Assembly: GCF_015680705.1 (NCBI RefSeq)
Contig: NZ_JADNYP010000001.1
Span: 248,001-312,000, forward strand
Length of the DNA stretch: 64,000 nucleotides
From: Pseudomonas fulva
Lineage (GTDB): Bacteria; Pseudomonadota; Gammaproteobacteria; Pseudomonadales; Pseudomonadaceae
Direction: 5' to 3'
The notes under the pieces were generated by a model. It had not been told where the DNA came from. It did not search any database and saw only the letters and a program-made list of their open reading frames with translations. Made by a program: the position numbers and the translations under genes. Positions 53,225 to 60,430 of this stretch are shown piece after piece (the first letter of the stretch is position 1; each line of letters opens with the position of its first letter).

Positions 53225-53821
53225 ATGAGTTTCGAAATCCGCAAGATCGTCACCTACTCCGAAGAAACCCGCATCGAAGGTGGCAAGGCCACCGACAAGC
53301 CGGTGACCATGGTCGGCCTGGCCGTCGTGATCAAGAACCCTTGGGCGGGCCGCGGTTTTGTCGAGGACCTCAAGCCGGAAATCCGTGCCAACTGCTCCGA
53401 GCTGGGCGCGCTGATGGTCGAGCGCCTGACTGCCGCGATCGGCGGCGCCGACAAGATCGAGGCTTATGGCAAGGCGGCCGTGGTCGGTGCCGACGGCGAG
53501 ATCGAGCATGCCTCGGCCGTGATCCATACTCTGCGCTTCGGCAACCACTATCGTGAAGCGGTCCAGGCCAAGAGCTACCTGAGCTTCACCAACAAGCGCG
53601 GCGGCCCTGGCACCTCGATTCAGATCCCGATGATGCAGAAGGACGACGAAGGCCTGCGCTCGCACTACATCACCCTGGAAATGCAGATCGAAGATGCTCC
53701 GCGCGCCGACGAGATCGTCGTTGTCCTGGGCGCCTCCGACGGCGGCCGCCTGCATCCGCGCATCGGCAACCGCTACATCGACCTGGAAGAACTGGCGGCT
53801 GAAAAAGCCAACGCTCAATAA
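53225..53821 (+). CDS. PF06684 'amino acid synthesis' family protein (formerly DUF1185)
   Basis: A 198-residue soluble protein. It starts MSFEIRKIVTYSEETRIEGGKATDKPVTMVGLAVVIKNPWAGRGFVEDLKPEI, the recognisable opening of PF06684 proteins, and continues with GKAAVVGADGEIEHASAVIHTLRFGNHYREAV (residues about 84-115), NKRGGPGTSIQIPMMQKDD and VLGASDGGRLHPRIGNRY. The family name comes from genome context, not from a known reaction; I recall its fold being compared with chorismate-mutase/YjgF-like trimers. In this operon a hydrolytic or deaminating step after ring oxygenation, comparable with RutC in the Rut pathway, is an inference only. Confidence 0.8.
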   Translation: MSFEIRKIVTYSEETRIEGGKATDKPVTMVGLAVVIKNPWAGRGFVEDLKPEIRANCSELGALMVERLTAAIGGADKIEAYGKAAVVGADGEIEHASAVIHTLRFGNHYREAVQAKSYLSFTNKRGGPGTSIQIPMMQKDDEGLRSHYITLEMQIEDAPRADEIVVVLGASDGGRLHPRIGNRYIDLEELAAEKANAQ

Positions 53822-53881
53822 CGACAACCAGACGGGCCGGGCGCGCCATACGCGCCGCCCGCTCATCAAGGAGCGCCGTCC

Positions 53882-54715
53882 ATGATTCAGCCTGCTGCTG
53901 AACGTACACCGGCCGGGACCAGTTACCTGAGCCTCGGCCAGGGCCAACCCGTGGTGCTGATCCACGGCGTGGGCCTGAACAAGGAAATGTGGGGCGGGCA
54001 GTTCGTCGGCCTGGCCAACGACTACCGCGTCATCGCCTACGACATGCTCGGTCATGGCCAGAGCCCGCGCCCGGACGTCGGTACCGACCTGGCAGGCTAT
54101 GCCGCCCAGCTGGTGGAGCTGCTCGATCACCTGCAGGTCAGGCAGGCCACGGTGATCGGCTTCTCCATGGGCGGCCTGGTCGCGCGCGCCTTCGCCCTGC
54201 ACTACCCACAGCGCCTGGCCGCGCTGGTGGTGCTCAACAGCGTGTTCAATCGCACGCCCGAGCAGAGCGCCGGCGTCATCGCCCGCGCCGCCCAGGCTGC
54301 CGAGCTGGGCCCCGACGCCAACGTCGACGCTGCCCTGGAGCGCTGGTTCAGCCGTGAATACAAGGCCGCCAACCCGGCGCAGGTCGCTGCCATTCGCCAG
54401 GTGCTGGCCGGCAACGACCCGCAGGGCTACCACACGACCTACTCGCTGTTCGCCACCCAGGACATGTATCGTGCCGACGAGCTGGGCAGCATCCAGGTGC
54501 CGACCCTGATCGCCACCGGGGAGCTCGACCAGGGCTCGACGCCGACCATGGCCCGCCAGCTCGCCGCGCGCATTCCTGGTGCGCGCAGCGTGGTACTGGC
54601 CGAGCAACGACACATGATGCCGGTGGAAGCGCCGCGCGAAGTCAACAGGATGCTCCTGGACTTCCTTGGCCACGCCCGCACCCTCACCGAATCCGCCAAG
54701 GGGATTGTGGCATGA
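53882..54715 (+). CDS. Alpha/beta hydrolase
   Basis: A 277-residue alpha/beta-fold hydrolase with a full catalytic set: oxyanion motif LIHGVGLNKEMWGG (residues about 26-39), nucleophile elbow GFSMGG (Ser about 98), Asp in ATGELDQGSTP (about 218) and His in EQRHMMPVEAP (about 245). It resembles RutD, PcaD and other pathway hydrolases that cleave carbamate, enol-lactone or ester intermediates. AAGGAG precedes the ATG by 9 bases, and its stop overlaps the aldehyde dehydrogenase start. It probably opens or releases a product formed by the monooxygenase. Confidence 0.9.
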   Translation: MIQPAAERTPAGTSYLSLGQGQPVVLIHGVGLNKEMWGGQFVGLANDYRVIAYDMLGHGQSPRPDVGTDLAGYAAQLVELLDHLQVRQATVIGFSMGGLVARAFALHYPQRLAALVVLNSVFNRTPEQSAGVIARAAQAAELGPDANVDAALERWFSREYKAANPAQVAAIRQVLAGNDPQGYHTTYSLFATQDMYRADELGSIQVPTLIATGELDQGSTPTMARQLAARIPGARSVVLAEQRHMMPVEAPREVNRMLLDFLGHARTLTESAKGIVA

Positions 54716-56193
54716 CCCTCGTTCGTTTCCAGATGTGCATCGACGGCCAATGGCAGGATGCACAGAGCGGCAAGACCTTCGACAGCCTCGACCCGGCCAC
54801 CGCACAAGCCTGGGCGCAATTGCCCGATGCCGACGAAGCCGATGTCGAGCTGGCCGTGCAGTCGGCCCAGCGTGCCTTCGAGAGCAAGGCCTGGCGCGGG
54901 CTGACCGCCACCGTACGCGGCAAGCTGCTGCGTCGCCTGGGCGACCTGATCGCCGAGAACAAGGAACACCTGGCCCAGCTCGAGAGCCGCGACAACGGCA
55001 AGCTGATCCGCGAGACGCGCGGCCAGGTCGGCTACCTGCCAGAATTCTTCCACTACACCGCAGGGCTTGCCGACAAGCTCGAAGGCGGCACCTTGCCGCT
55101 GGACAAGCCGGACCTGTTCGCCTACACCGTGCACGAGCCGATCGGCGTGGTGGCCGGGATCATCCCCTGGAACAGCCCGCTGTACCTGACCGCGATCAAG
55201 CTGGCTCCGGCCCTGGCCGCTGGCAACACCATCGTGCTCAAGCCCTCCGAGCATGCCTCGGCGACCATTCTCGAACTGGCTCGCCTGGCCCTGGAAGCCG
55301 GCTTCCCGCCAGGCGTGGTCAATGTCGTCACCGGCTTCGGCCCCAGCACCGGCGCGGCCCTCACCCGTCACTCGCTGGTACGCAAAATCGCCTTCACGGG
55401 CGGTGCCGCCACTGCTCGCCACGTGGTGCGCAGCAGCGCCGAGAATTTCGCCAAGCTGTCATTGGAACTGGGTGGCAAGTCGCCGAACATCATCTTCGCC
55501 GACGCCGACCTGGACAGCGCCATCAACGGCGCGGTAGCCGGCATCTATGCCGCCTCCGGACAAAGCTGCGTGGCCGGCTCGCGCCTGCTGGTACAGGAGG
55601 AGATCTTCGACGAATTCGTCGAGCGCCTGATCGAACGCGCCAGGCGCATCCGCATCGGCAACCCACAGGACGACCAGAGCGAGATGGGGCCGATGGCCAC
55701 TGCCCAGCAGTTGGCCGTGGTCGAAGGCCTGGTGGCCGCGGCCAACGCCGAAGGCGCCAAGCTGCGCATGGGCGGCAAGCGTGCCGAGGTCGAAGGTGAC
55801 GGCTGGTTCTACGAGCCGACCCTGTTCGAGTGCGACAGCAACTCGATGAAGATCATGCAGGAAGAAGTGTTCGGCCCGGTCGCGGCGGTGATCCGCTTCA
55901 AGACCGAGGAAGAGGCCCTGGCGATCGCCAACGATTCGCAGTTCGGCCTGGCCGCCGGTATCTGGACCCGTGATCTCGGTCGCGCCCATCGCCTGGCGCG
56001 CGATGTGCGCTCGGGCATCATCTGGGTCAACACCTACCGTGCCGTTTCGGCCATGGCGCCGATCGGTGGCTTCAAGAACAGCGGCTATGGCCGCGAGAGC
56101 GGCATCGACTCGGTGCTCGCCTACACCGAGCTGAAGACCGTGTGGATCAACCTGTCCACCGCGCCGATGCCCGACCCCTTCGTGATGCGTTGA
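54712..56193 (+). CDS. Aldehyde dehydrogenase (NAD(P)+-dependent)
   Basis: A 493-residue classical aldehyde dehydrogenase. Motifs: IIPWNSPLYLTAIKLAPALAAGNTIVLKPSEHAS (residues about 150-183), the general-base Glu in LSLELGGKSPNIIF (about 256), the catalytic Cys in YAASGQSCVAGSRLLV (about 290), EVFGPVAAVIRF and the C-terminal NTYRAVSAMAPIGGFKNSGYGRESG. It oxidises an aldehyde released after ring cleavage, for example a semialdehyde as in pyridine or uracil catabolism. Overlap with the hydrolase gene (ATGA) indicates that the two steps are coupled. Substrate not deducible. Confidence 0.93.
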   Translation: MTLVRFQMCIDGQWQDAQSGKTFDSLDPATAQAWAQLPDADEADVELAVQSAQRAFESKAWRGLTATVRGKLLRRLGDLIAENKEHLAQLESRDNGKLIRETRGQVGYLPEFFHYTAGLADKLEGGTLPLDKPDLFAYTVHEPIGVVAGIIPWNSPLYLTAIKLAPALAAGNTIVLKPSEHASATILELARLALEAGFPPGVVNVVTGFGPSTGAALTRHSLVRKIAFTGGAATARHVVRSSAENFAKLSLELGGKSPNIIFADADLDSAINGAVAGIYAASGQSCVAGSRLLVQEEIFDEFVERLIERARRIRIGNPQDDQSEMGPMATAQQLAVVEGLVAAANAEGAKLRMGGKRAEVEGDGWFYEPTLFECDSNSMKIMQEEVFGPVAAVIRFKTEEEALAIANDSQFGLAAGIWTRDLGRAHRLARDVRSGIIWVNTYRAVSAMAPIGGFKNSGYGRESGIDSVLAYTELKTVWINLSTAPMPDPFVMR

Positions 56194-56206
56194 GAGGTGC
56201 AGCGAA

Positions 56207-56692
56207 ATGATCGAACCCGGCATCTACAAAGACGTGATGGGCTCGTTCCCGTCCGGCGTGACGGTGGTCACCACCCTGGACCCCGAGGGTGGCATCGTCG
56301 GCATCACCGCCAGCGCCTTCAGCGCGCTGTCGATCGATCCGGCGCTGGTGCTGTTCTGCCCGAACTACGCCTCCGATACCTACCCGATCCTGCGTGACAG
56401 CAAGCGCTTCGCCATCCACCTGCTGGCGGCCGGCCAGACTGCCGAGGCCTATGCCTTCGCCGGCAAGGGCAAGGACAAGGCCAAGGGCATCGAGTGGCAT
56501 CTCAGCGCACTGGGGAACCCGGTGTTGCCCGGTGCCACCGCGGTGATCGAGTGCGAGCTGTGGCGCGAGTACGATGGCGGCGACCATGCAATCATCGTCG
56601 GCGCGGTCAGGAACCTGATCTTGCCCGCCGATCCGGTCACACCCATGGTCTACCACAAAGGCAAGCTCGGCGCCCTGCCACCGCTTGGCTGA
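56207..56692 (+). CDS. Flavin reductase, copy 2
   Basis: A 161-residue paralogue of the reductase at 51262-51747, same length and 69 percent identical without gaps. Conserved blocks are GSFPSGVTVVTTLD, GITASAFSALSIDPALVLFCPNYASDTYPIL, KRFAIHLL and ECELWREYDGGDHAI. It lies 13 bases after the aldehyde dehydrogenase and is followed by an intrinsic terminator. Either it backs up the first copy or it serves a different flavin acceptor (FAD instead of FMN) or enzyme. Confidence 0.9.
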   Translation: MIEPGIYKDVMGSFPSGVTVVTTLDPEGGIVGITASAFSALSIDPALVLFCPNYASDTYPILRDSKRFAIHLLAAGQTAEAYAFAGKGKDKAKGIEWHLSALGNPVLPGATAVIECELWREYDGGDHAIIVGAVRNLILPADPVTPMVYHKGKLGALPPLG

Positions 56693-56701
56693 TTCGCTTT
56701 C

Positions 56702-56744
56702 GAGGGTTGCGCCGGCCATCACCCTCGGTTGCGACCCTCTTTTT
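56702..56744 (+). terminator. Intrinsic terminator after flavin reductase 2
   Basis: GAGGGTTGC (56702-56710) pairs with GCGACCCTC (56731-56739), 9 bp with one G-T wobble, followed directly by TTTTT (56740-56744). An alternative pairing GAGGGT/ACCCTC (56721-56726) exists and could compete, as in an attenuator. Confidence 0.65.
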
Positions 56745-56767
56745 CACTGACTGCAGGAGCACGGCAG

Positions 56768-57157
56768 ATGAGCAACGAGAAGTACGAGAAAGGCCTGGCC
56801 ATCCGCACCCAGGTGCTGGGCGAGGACTATGTCGAGCGCTCGATCCAGAACGCCGATGATTTCAATCGACCGCTGCAGGAGCTGGTCACCGAATACTGCT
56901 GGGGCCACGTCTGGGGTCGTGACGGTTTGTCGCTCCAGGAGCGCAGCATGATAAACTTGGCCATGATTTCCGCGCTCAACCGGCCTCACGAACTCAAGCT
57001 GCACATTCGCGGCGCCTTGCGTAATGGCCTGAGCCGTGAACAGATTCGCGAAATCCTGCTCCAGGTCGGCATCTATTGCGGCGTACCCGCGGCGGTGGAC
57101 AGCTTCCGCCTGGCCCGCGAGGCGTTCGCCGAAGCCGACGCGGAGCAAACCCGTTAA
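56768..57157 (+). CDS. Carboxymuconolactone decarboxylase family protein
   Basis: A 129-residue protein similar to PcaC-type 4-carboxymuconolactone decarboxylase: KGLAIRTQVLGEDYVERSIQNADDFNRPLQELVTEYCWGHVWGRDGLSLQERSMINLAMI is the classical family N-terminus, and HIRGALRNGLSREQIREILLQVGIYCGVPAAVDSFRLA contains the conserved His and the E-x-x-x-H/C region (here one Cys, no C-x-x-C). It may decarboxylate an intermediate. AGGAG lies 8 bases before the ATG. It sits beyond the terminator with the regulator and Nudix genes. Confidence 0.88.
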   Translation: MSNEKYEKGLAIRTQVLGEDYVERSIQNADDFNRPLQELVTEYCWGHVWGRDGLSLQERSMINLAMISALNRPHELKLHIRGALRNGLSREQIREILLQVGIYCGVPAAVDSFRLAREAFAEADAEQTR

Positions 57158-57245
57158 CAACGGGCTGTTCGAACCACTGCAAGGAGCGCCCGGGTTCGCG
57201 GCGTTCCCATGGCCAGGGTAGGCAGCCTCATTCAGAGCGCACTCG

Positions 57246-57998
57246 ATGAAACGCCAGCCTCTCGACGACAGTTTCAAGGTCAACCGCAACCCCGTTACCC
57301 TGCGCGAAATCGTGCTCGACAAGTTGCGCGGGGCGATCATGAATTTCCACCTGCTGCCGGGCGACCGCCTGGTCGAGCGTGACCTCTGCGACCGCCTGGG
57401 TGTCAGCCGCACTTCGGTTCGCGAAGCGTTGCGACACCTGGAGTCCGAAGGGCTGGTGGAGTTCGCCGACGCCAAGGGGCCGCGCGTGGCGATCATCACC
57501 CTGGAGGACGCCCGCGATATCTACGAGCTGCGCTGCGTGCTCGAAGGGCTGATCGTGCAGCTGTTCACTCTCAATGCCAAGGCCAAGGACATCCGGGCCC
57601 TGGAACGCGCGCTCGAGGAAAACCGCGAGGCCTTGGAAGAAGGCGAACTGCAGCAGGTGCTCGATTCGGTGCAGGGCTTCTACAACGTGCTGCTCGAAGG
57701 TTCCGGCAACCATGTGGCGGCGACCCAGCTGCGTCAGTTGCAGGCCCGCATCAGCTACCTGCGCGCCACTTCGGTGTCCCAGGCCAATCGCCGCGGGGCC
57801 AGCAACCTCGAAATGGAAAAGCTCGTCGAGGCGATCAAGAGCGGCGACCCGCTGGCCGCGCACCAGGCCTCGGTCGACCACGTACGCGCCGCCGCCAAGG
57901 TTGCTCTGGACTACTTGCGCCAGAAACAGAACGACAACGCCAAGGTGCGTGACATCGTCGAACCCCTGGCCCTCAAGGACCCTCGCATAGGTCGCTGA
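57246..57998 (+). CDS. GntR-family regulator, FCD (FadR-like) subfamily
   Basis: A 250-residue regulator. The N-terminal winged helix (residues about 18-82) contains LREIVLDKLRGAIMNFHLLPGDRLVERDLCDRLGVSRTSVREALRHLESEGLVE, a textbook GntR signature. The C-terminal all-helical FCD domain (about 95-230) contains YELRCVLEGLIVQLF and HQASVDHVRAAAKVAL, with an Asp/His pattern suited to a metal-dependent ligand pocket. Being the only regulator within the cluster, it is the obvious reader of the five TGGTAT(A/T)CCA sites. FCD repressors usually release DNA on binding an acidic pathway intermediate. No operator was found directly upstream of its own gene. Confidence 0.9.
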   Translation: MKRQPLDDSFKVNRNPVTLREIVLDKLRGAIMNFHLLPGDRLVERDLCDRLGVSRTSVREALRHLESEGLVEFADAKGPRVAIITLEDARDIYELRCVLEGLIVQLFTLNAKAKDIRALERALEENREALEEGELQQVLDSVQGFYNVLLEGSGNHVAATQLRQLQARISYLRATSVSQANRRGASNLEMEKLVEAIKSGDPLAAHQASVDHVRAAAKVALDYLRQKQNDNAKVRDIVEPLALKDPRIGR

Positions 57999-58000
57999 AC

Positions 58001-58564
58001 ATGCCCACCGCCCCGCGCTACTGCCCGCACTGCACCACGGCGCTCGTCCGGGGCGTGCCTGCCGGCGACACCCACGAACGCCTGCATTGCGCGGGGTGTG
58101 GCTACATCCATTACGTCAACCCGAAGATCATCGCCGGGTGCATCATCGAGCGCGACGGCAAGTACCTGCTGTGCCAGCGCGCCATCCCGCCACGTCCGGG
58201 CACCTGGACCCTGCCGGCGGGCTTCATGGAGGCAGGCGAGACCACCGAGCAAGCGGCCCTGCGCGAGGTCTGGGAAGAAACCGGCGTGCGCGCCGACATC
58301 TTCGCGCCCTACTCGATCTTCAGCGTGCCCAGGATCAGCGAGGTATACATCGTCTTTCGCGCCACGGTGATCGAGGAAACCGGCACGTTCGGGCCGGAAA
58401 CGCTGGAATACCGGTTCTTCGAGCCGGAGCAGATCCCCTGGGAGCAGATCTACTACCCTGCCATCCGGCAGATCCTCGAGCGTTATATCCTCGAGCGACA
58501 GGCGGGGGTCTATGGCATCTACATGGGCAATGACGATTCAGGTAAGGTGCATTTCATTCGTTGA
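58001..58564 (+). CDS. Nudix hydrolase with N-terminal zinc ribbon (possible FAD pyrophosphatase)
   Basis: A 187-residue protein. CPHC (residues 8-11) and CAGC (about 30-33) form a zinc ribbon. The Nudix box GFMEAGETTEQAALREVWEETGV (about 73-95) is complete. This combination occurs in the NUDX23-like group; plant AtNUDX23 hydrolyses FAD to FMN and AMP. In a cluster with an FMN-type monooxygenase, two flavin reductases and RibB, the same activity would be meaningful, but it is inferred. It starts 2 bases after the GntR stop. Confidence 0.85.
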   Translation: MPTAPRYCPHCTTALVRGVPAGDTHERLHCAGCGYIHYVNPKIIAGCIIERDGKYLLCQRAIPPRPGTWTLPAGFMEAGETTEQAALREVWEETGVRADIFAPYSIFSVPRISEVYIVFRATVIEETGTFGPETLEYRFFEPEQIPWEQIYYPAIRQILERYILERQAGVYGIYMGNDDSGKVHFIR

Positions 58565-58809
58565 GCGACCGCTCCCAGACAGCGCTGTCGGGTCGGCCGC
58601 CGGGGCGCCTAATGGCCGCGATGGCCTGCAACGCGGGTCCACAACCGGCCAGACGCCCACCGCTCTGCCTCGTTGGCACGGCTCGCACAGGAGCGATTCT
58701 GTGCAAACCTGCCAGATCCAACGGCCTCCTCGCGCCCTATCGCGGCACTGCGGCCGCTCCATAGTCCGGTGCCGGCCGCGTCTAGAGAGTCGGCCTGCGT
58801 TGCGACCGA
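58565..58809. other. Intergenic region between convergent Nudix and DUF1330 genes
   Basis: 245 bases with no gene. It contains the perfect palindrome GACAGCGCTGTC close to the Nudix end (about 58577-58588), a possible terminator stem; otherwise nothing was recognised. Confidence 0.3.
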
Positions 58810-59115
58810 TCAGCCCTTGCCGCCAGGCTCGAGCCCCTCGACGATGATCACCTGGGCCTTGGCCGCGTTGAACCGGTGCTCCGACGCTGCCTGGTACTGC
58901 GCGGACCGATAGCAGGCCACCGCCTGCTCGTAGCTGACGAATTCGATGATCACCGTACGCGTGGGTGTCGGGCGTCCTTCCATCGCCTCGCTGCGCCCGC
59001 CCCGGGCCAGGAACTTCCCGCCGAAGGCCGCAAACACCTCGGGTGCGCGCTGGGTATATTCCTGGTACTGCTCGGCATCGGTGATGTCGATGGTGGCAAT
59101 CCAATAGCCTTTCAT
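58810..59115 (-). CDS. DUF1330 family protein (dimeric ferredoxin-like barrel)
   Basis: A 101-residue protein: MKGYWIATIDITDAEQYQEYTQRAPEVFAAFGGKFLARGG, then TRTVIIEFVSYEQAVACYRSAQYQAASEHR, the normal DUF1330 sequence from start to end. The fold is shared with EthD and muconolactone isomerase-like barrels, so it may isomerise, stabilise or bind a pathway intermediate. It is divergent from ribB and shares operator 4 with it. AGGAGAG precedes the ATG by 7 bases. Confidence 0.88.
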   Translation of the reverse strand: MKGYWIATIDITDAEQYQEYTQRAPEVFAAFGGKFLARGGRSEAMEGRPTPTRTVIIEFVSYEQAVACYRSAQYQAASEHRFNAAKAQVIIVEGLEPGGKG

Positions 59116-59143
59116 ATACTGCTCTCCTGCTCGGTTTATTGTG

Positions 59144-59158
59144 TATTATGGTATACCA
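59144..59158 (+). promoter_or_regulatory. GntR operator 4 (divergent DUF1330 and ribB promoters)
   Basis: TATTATGGTATACCA, perfect consensus, in the 75-base gap between the divergent starts (28 bases from the DUF1330 ATG and 32 from the ribB ATG). One bound dimer could control both genes. Confidence 0.7.
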
Positions 59159-59190
59159 CAAAAATATCATTACCCTAGAGAGTATGTAGC

Positions 59191-60297
59191 ATGGCTTTCC
59201 ACAGCATCGAAGAAATTCTCGAAGACTATCGCCAAGGCAAGATGGTCCTGCTGGTGGATGACGAAGATCGGGAAAACGAGGGCGATCTGCTGATCGCCGC
59301 CGAATGCTGCGATGCCAGTGTCATCAACTTCATGGCTCGCCAAGCGCGCGGCTTGATCTGCCTGACCTTGACCGACGAGCATTGCCAGCGGCTGGGCCTG
59401 GAACAGATGGTGCCGAGCAACGGCAGTGCGTTCAGCACGGCCTTCACCGTCTCGATCGAAGCCGCCCATGGCGTGACCACGGGCATCTCCGCCGCCGACC
59501 GGGCGCGTACCGTCGCGGCGGCCATGGCCACGAACGCCGGGCCGCAAGACCTGGTCCAACCCGGCCACATCTTCCCCTTGCGTGCCCGTGAAGGCGGTGT
59601 ACTCACCCGTGCCGGACATACCGAAGCAGGTTGCGACCTGGCCCGTCTGGCCGGCTTCACGCCTGCCTCGGTCATCGTCGAGGTGCTCAACGATGACGGC
59701 AGCATGGCGCGACGGCCGGATCTGGAAGTCTTCGCTTCGCGCCATGGCATCAAGATCGGCACCATCGCCGACCTGATCCACTACCGCCTGAGCACCGAGC
59801 ACACCATCAAACGCATCGGCGAGCGTGAACTGCCCACCGTGCATGGCACTTTCCGCCTGGTCACCTACGAGGACCGGATCGAAGGCGGCGTGCACATGGC
59901 GATGGTCATGGGCGATATCCGCCGCGAACAGCCCACCCTGGTGCGCGTGCATGCCATCGATCCGCTGCGCGACCTGGTCGGCGCCGAATACGCCGGCCCG
60001 CCCAACTGGACCTTGTGGGCCGCGCTCGAACGCGTCGCCGCCGAAGGCGCGGGCGTGGTGGTGATACTGGCCAACCACGAATCCTCCCAGGCGCTGCTCG
60101 AGCGCGTACCGCAATTGACTCGACCGCCACGCCCCTACCAGCGTGGCCAGACCCGCATCTACTCGGAGGTCGGCACCGGCGCGCAGATTCTCCAGGACCT
60201 GGGCGTCGGCAAGCTGCGCCACCTTGGCCCGCCGCTCAAGTATGCAGGCTTGGCTGGCTATGAGCTGGAAGTTGTCCAGAGCATCCCGTTCGCCTGA
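59191..60297 (+). CDS. ribB: 3,4-dihydroxy-2-butanone 4-phosphate synthase with degenerate GTP cyclohydrolase II domain
   Basis: A 368-residue RibBA-type protein. The N-terminal DHBP synthase (residues 1-200) is intact: VLLVDDEDRENEGDLLIAAE (acidic loop), HGVTTGISAADRARTV and LTRAGHTEAGCDLARLAG. It makes the four-carbon riboflavin precursor from ribulose 5-phosphate. The C-terminal half aligns with GTP cyclohydrolase II (GVHMAMVMGDI, LVRVHAIDP), but the three zinc cysteines of H-S-E-C-x-GD-x-x-x-x-x-C-D-C are all absent (replaced by IDPLRDLVGAEYAG), so only the first activity is expected, as in other Pseudomonas RibB proteins. Its position under a catabolic operator rather than in a rib operon is unusual. 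Confidence 0.9.
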   Translation: MAFHSIEEILEDYRQGKMVLLVDDEDRENEGDLLIAAECCDASVINFMARQARGLICLTLTDEHCQRLGLEQMVPSNGSAFSTAFTVSIEAAHGVTTGISAADRARTVAAAMATNAGPQDLVQPGHIFPLRAREGGVLTRAGHTEAGCDLARLAGFTPASVIVEVLNDDGSMARRPDLEVFASRHGIKIGTIADLIHYRLSTEHTIKRIGERELPTVHGTFRLVTYEDRIEGGVHMAMVMGDIRREQPTLVRVHAIDPLRDLVGAEYAGPPNWTLWAALERVAAEGAGVVVILANHESSQALLERVPQLTRPPRPYQRGQTRIYSEVGTGAQILQDLGVGKLRHLGPPLKYAGLAGYELEVVQSIPFA

Positions 60298-60300
60298 ACG

Positions 60301-60372
60301 GCAAGCCACAAGCGGCAGGCTGTTGGTGCAAACGTCGCGTTCGGCGCTCGAGGCTTGCCGCTTGCAGTTCCG
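60301..60372. repeat. Dispersed intergenic inverted-repeat element, copy C
   Basis: Short form: left arm GCAAGCCACAAGCGGCAGGC and right arm GGCTTGCCGCTTGCAGTTC are inverted (11 of 12 core bases), with a 33-base centre. The left arm is nearly identical to that of copy A. It begins directly after the ribB stop and may end its transcript. Confidence 0.6.
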
Positions 60373-60415
60373 AAAAGAGTGATGGCCGGTAGCCCCATAC
60401 CACTTGCCAAAAACT

Positions 60416-60430
60416 TGGAATACCATAATA
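60416..60430 (-). promoter_or_regulatory. GntR operator 5 (ABC importer promoter)
   Basis: Read on the minus strand: TATTATGGTATTCCA, identical to operator 1. On the plus strand TTGCCA (60405-60410), a 16-base spacer containing TGGAATACCA, and TAATAT (60427-60432) form a promoter for the importer operon, with the operator between the -35 and -10 boxes. Surrounding bases also match operator 1 in reverse orientation. Confidence 0.65.

Noticed and set aside
53210..54805. A 531-codon minus-strand open frame opposite the PF06684 and hydrolase genes.
   Set aside because: Covers an operator and parts of three convincing genes; no motif supports it.
49553..56692. Assignment of the cluster as a standard rut (uracil) operon.
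   Set aside because: RutB (isochorismatase-like) and RutC are absent, the permease is NCS1 rather than the NCS2-type RutG, and PF06684, DUF1330, RibB and a PotD-type importer are not part of rut.
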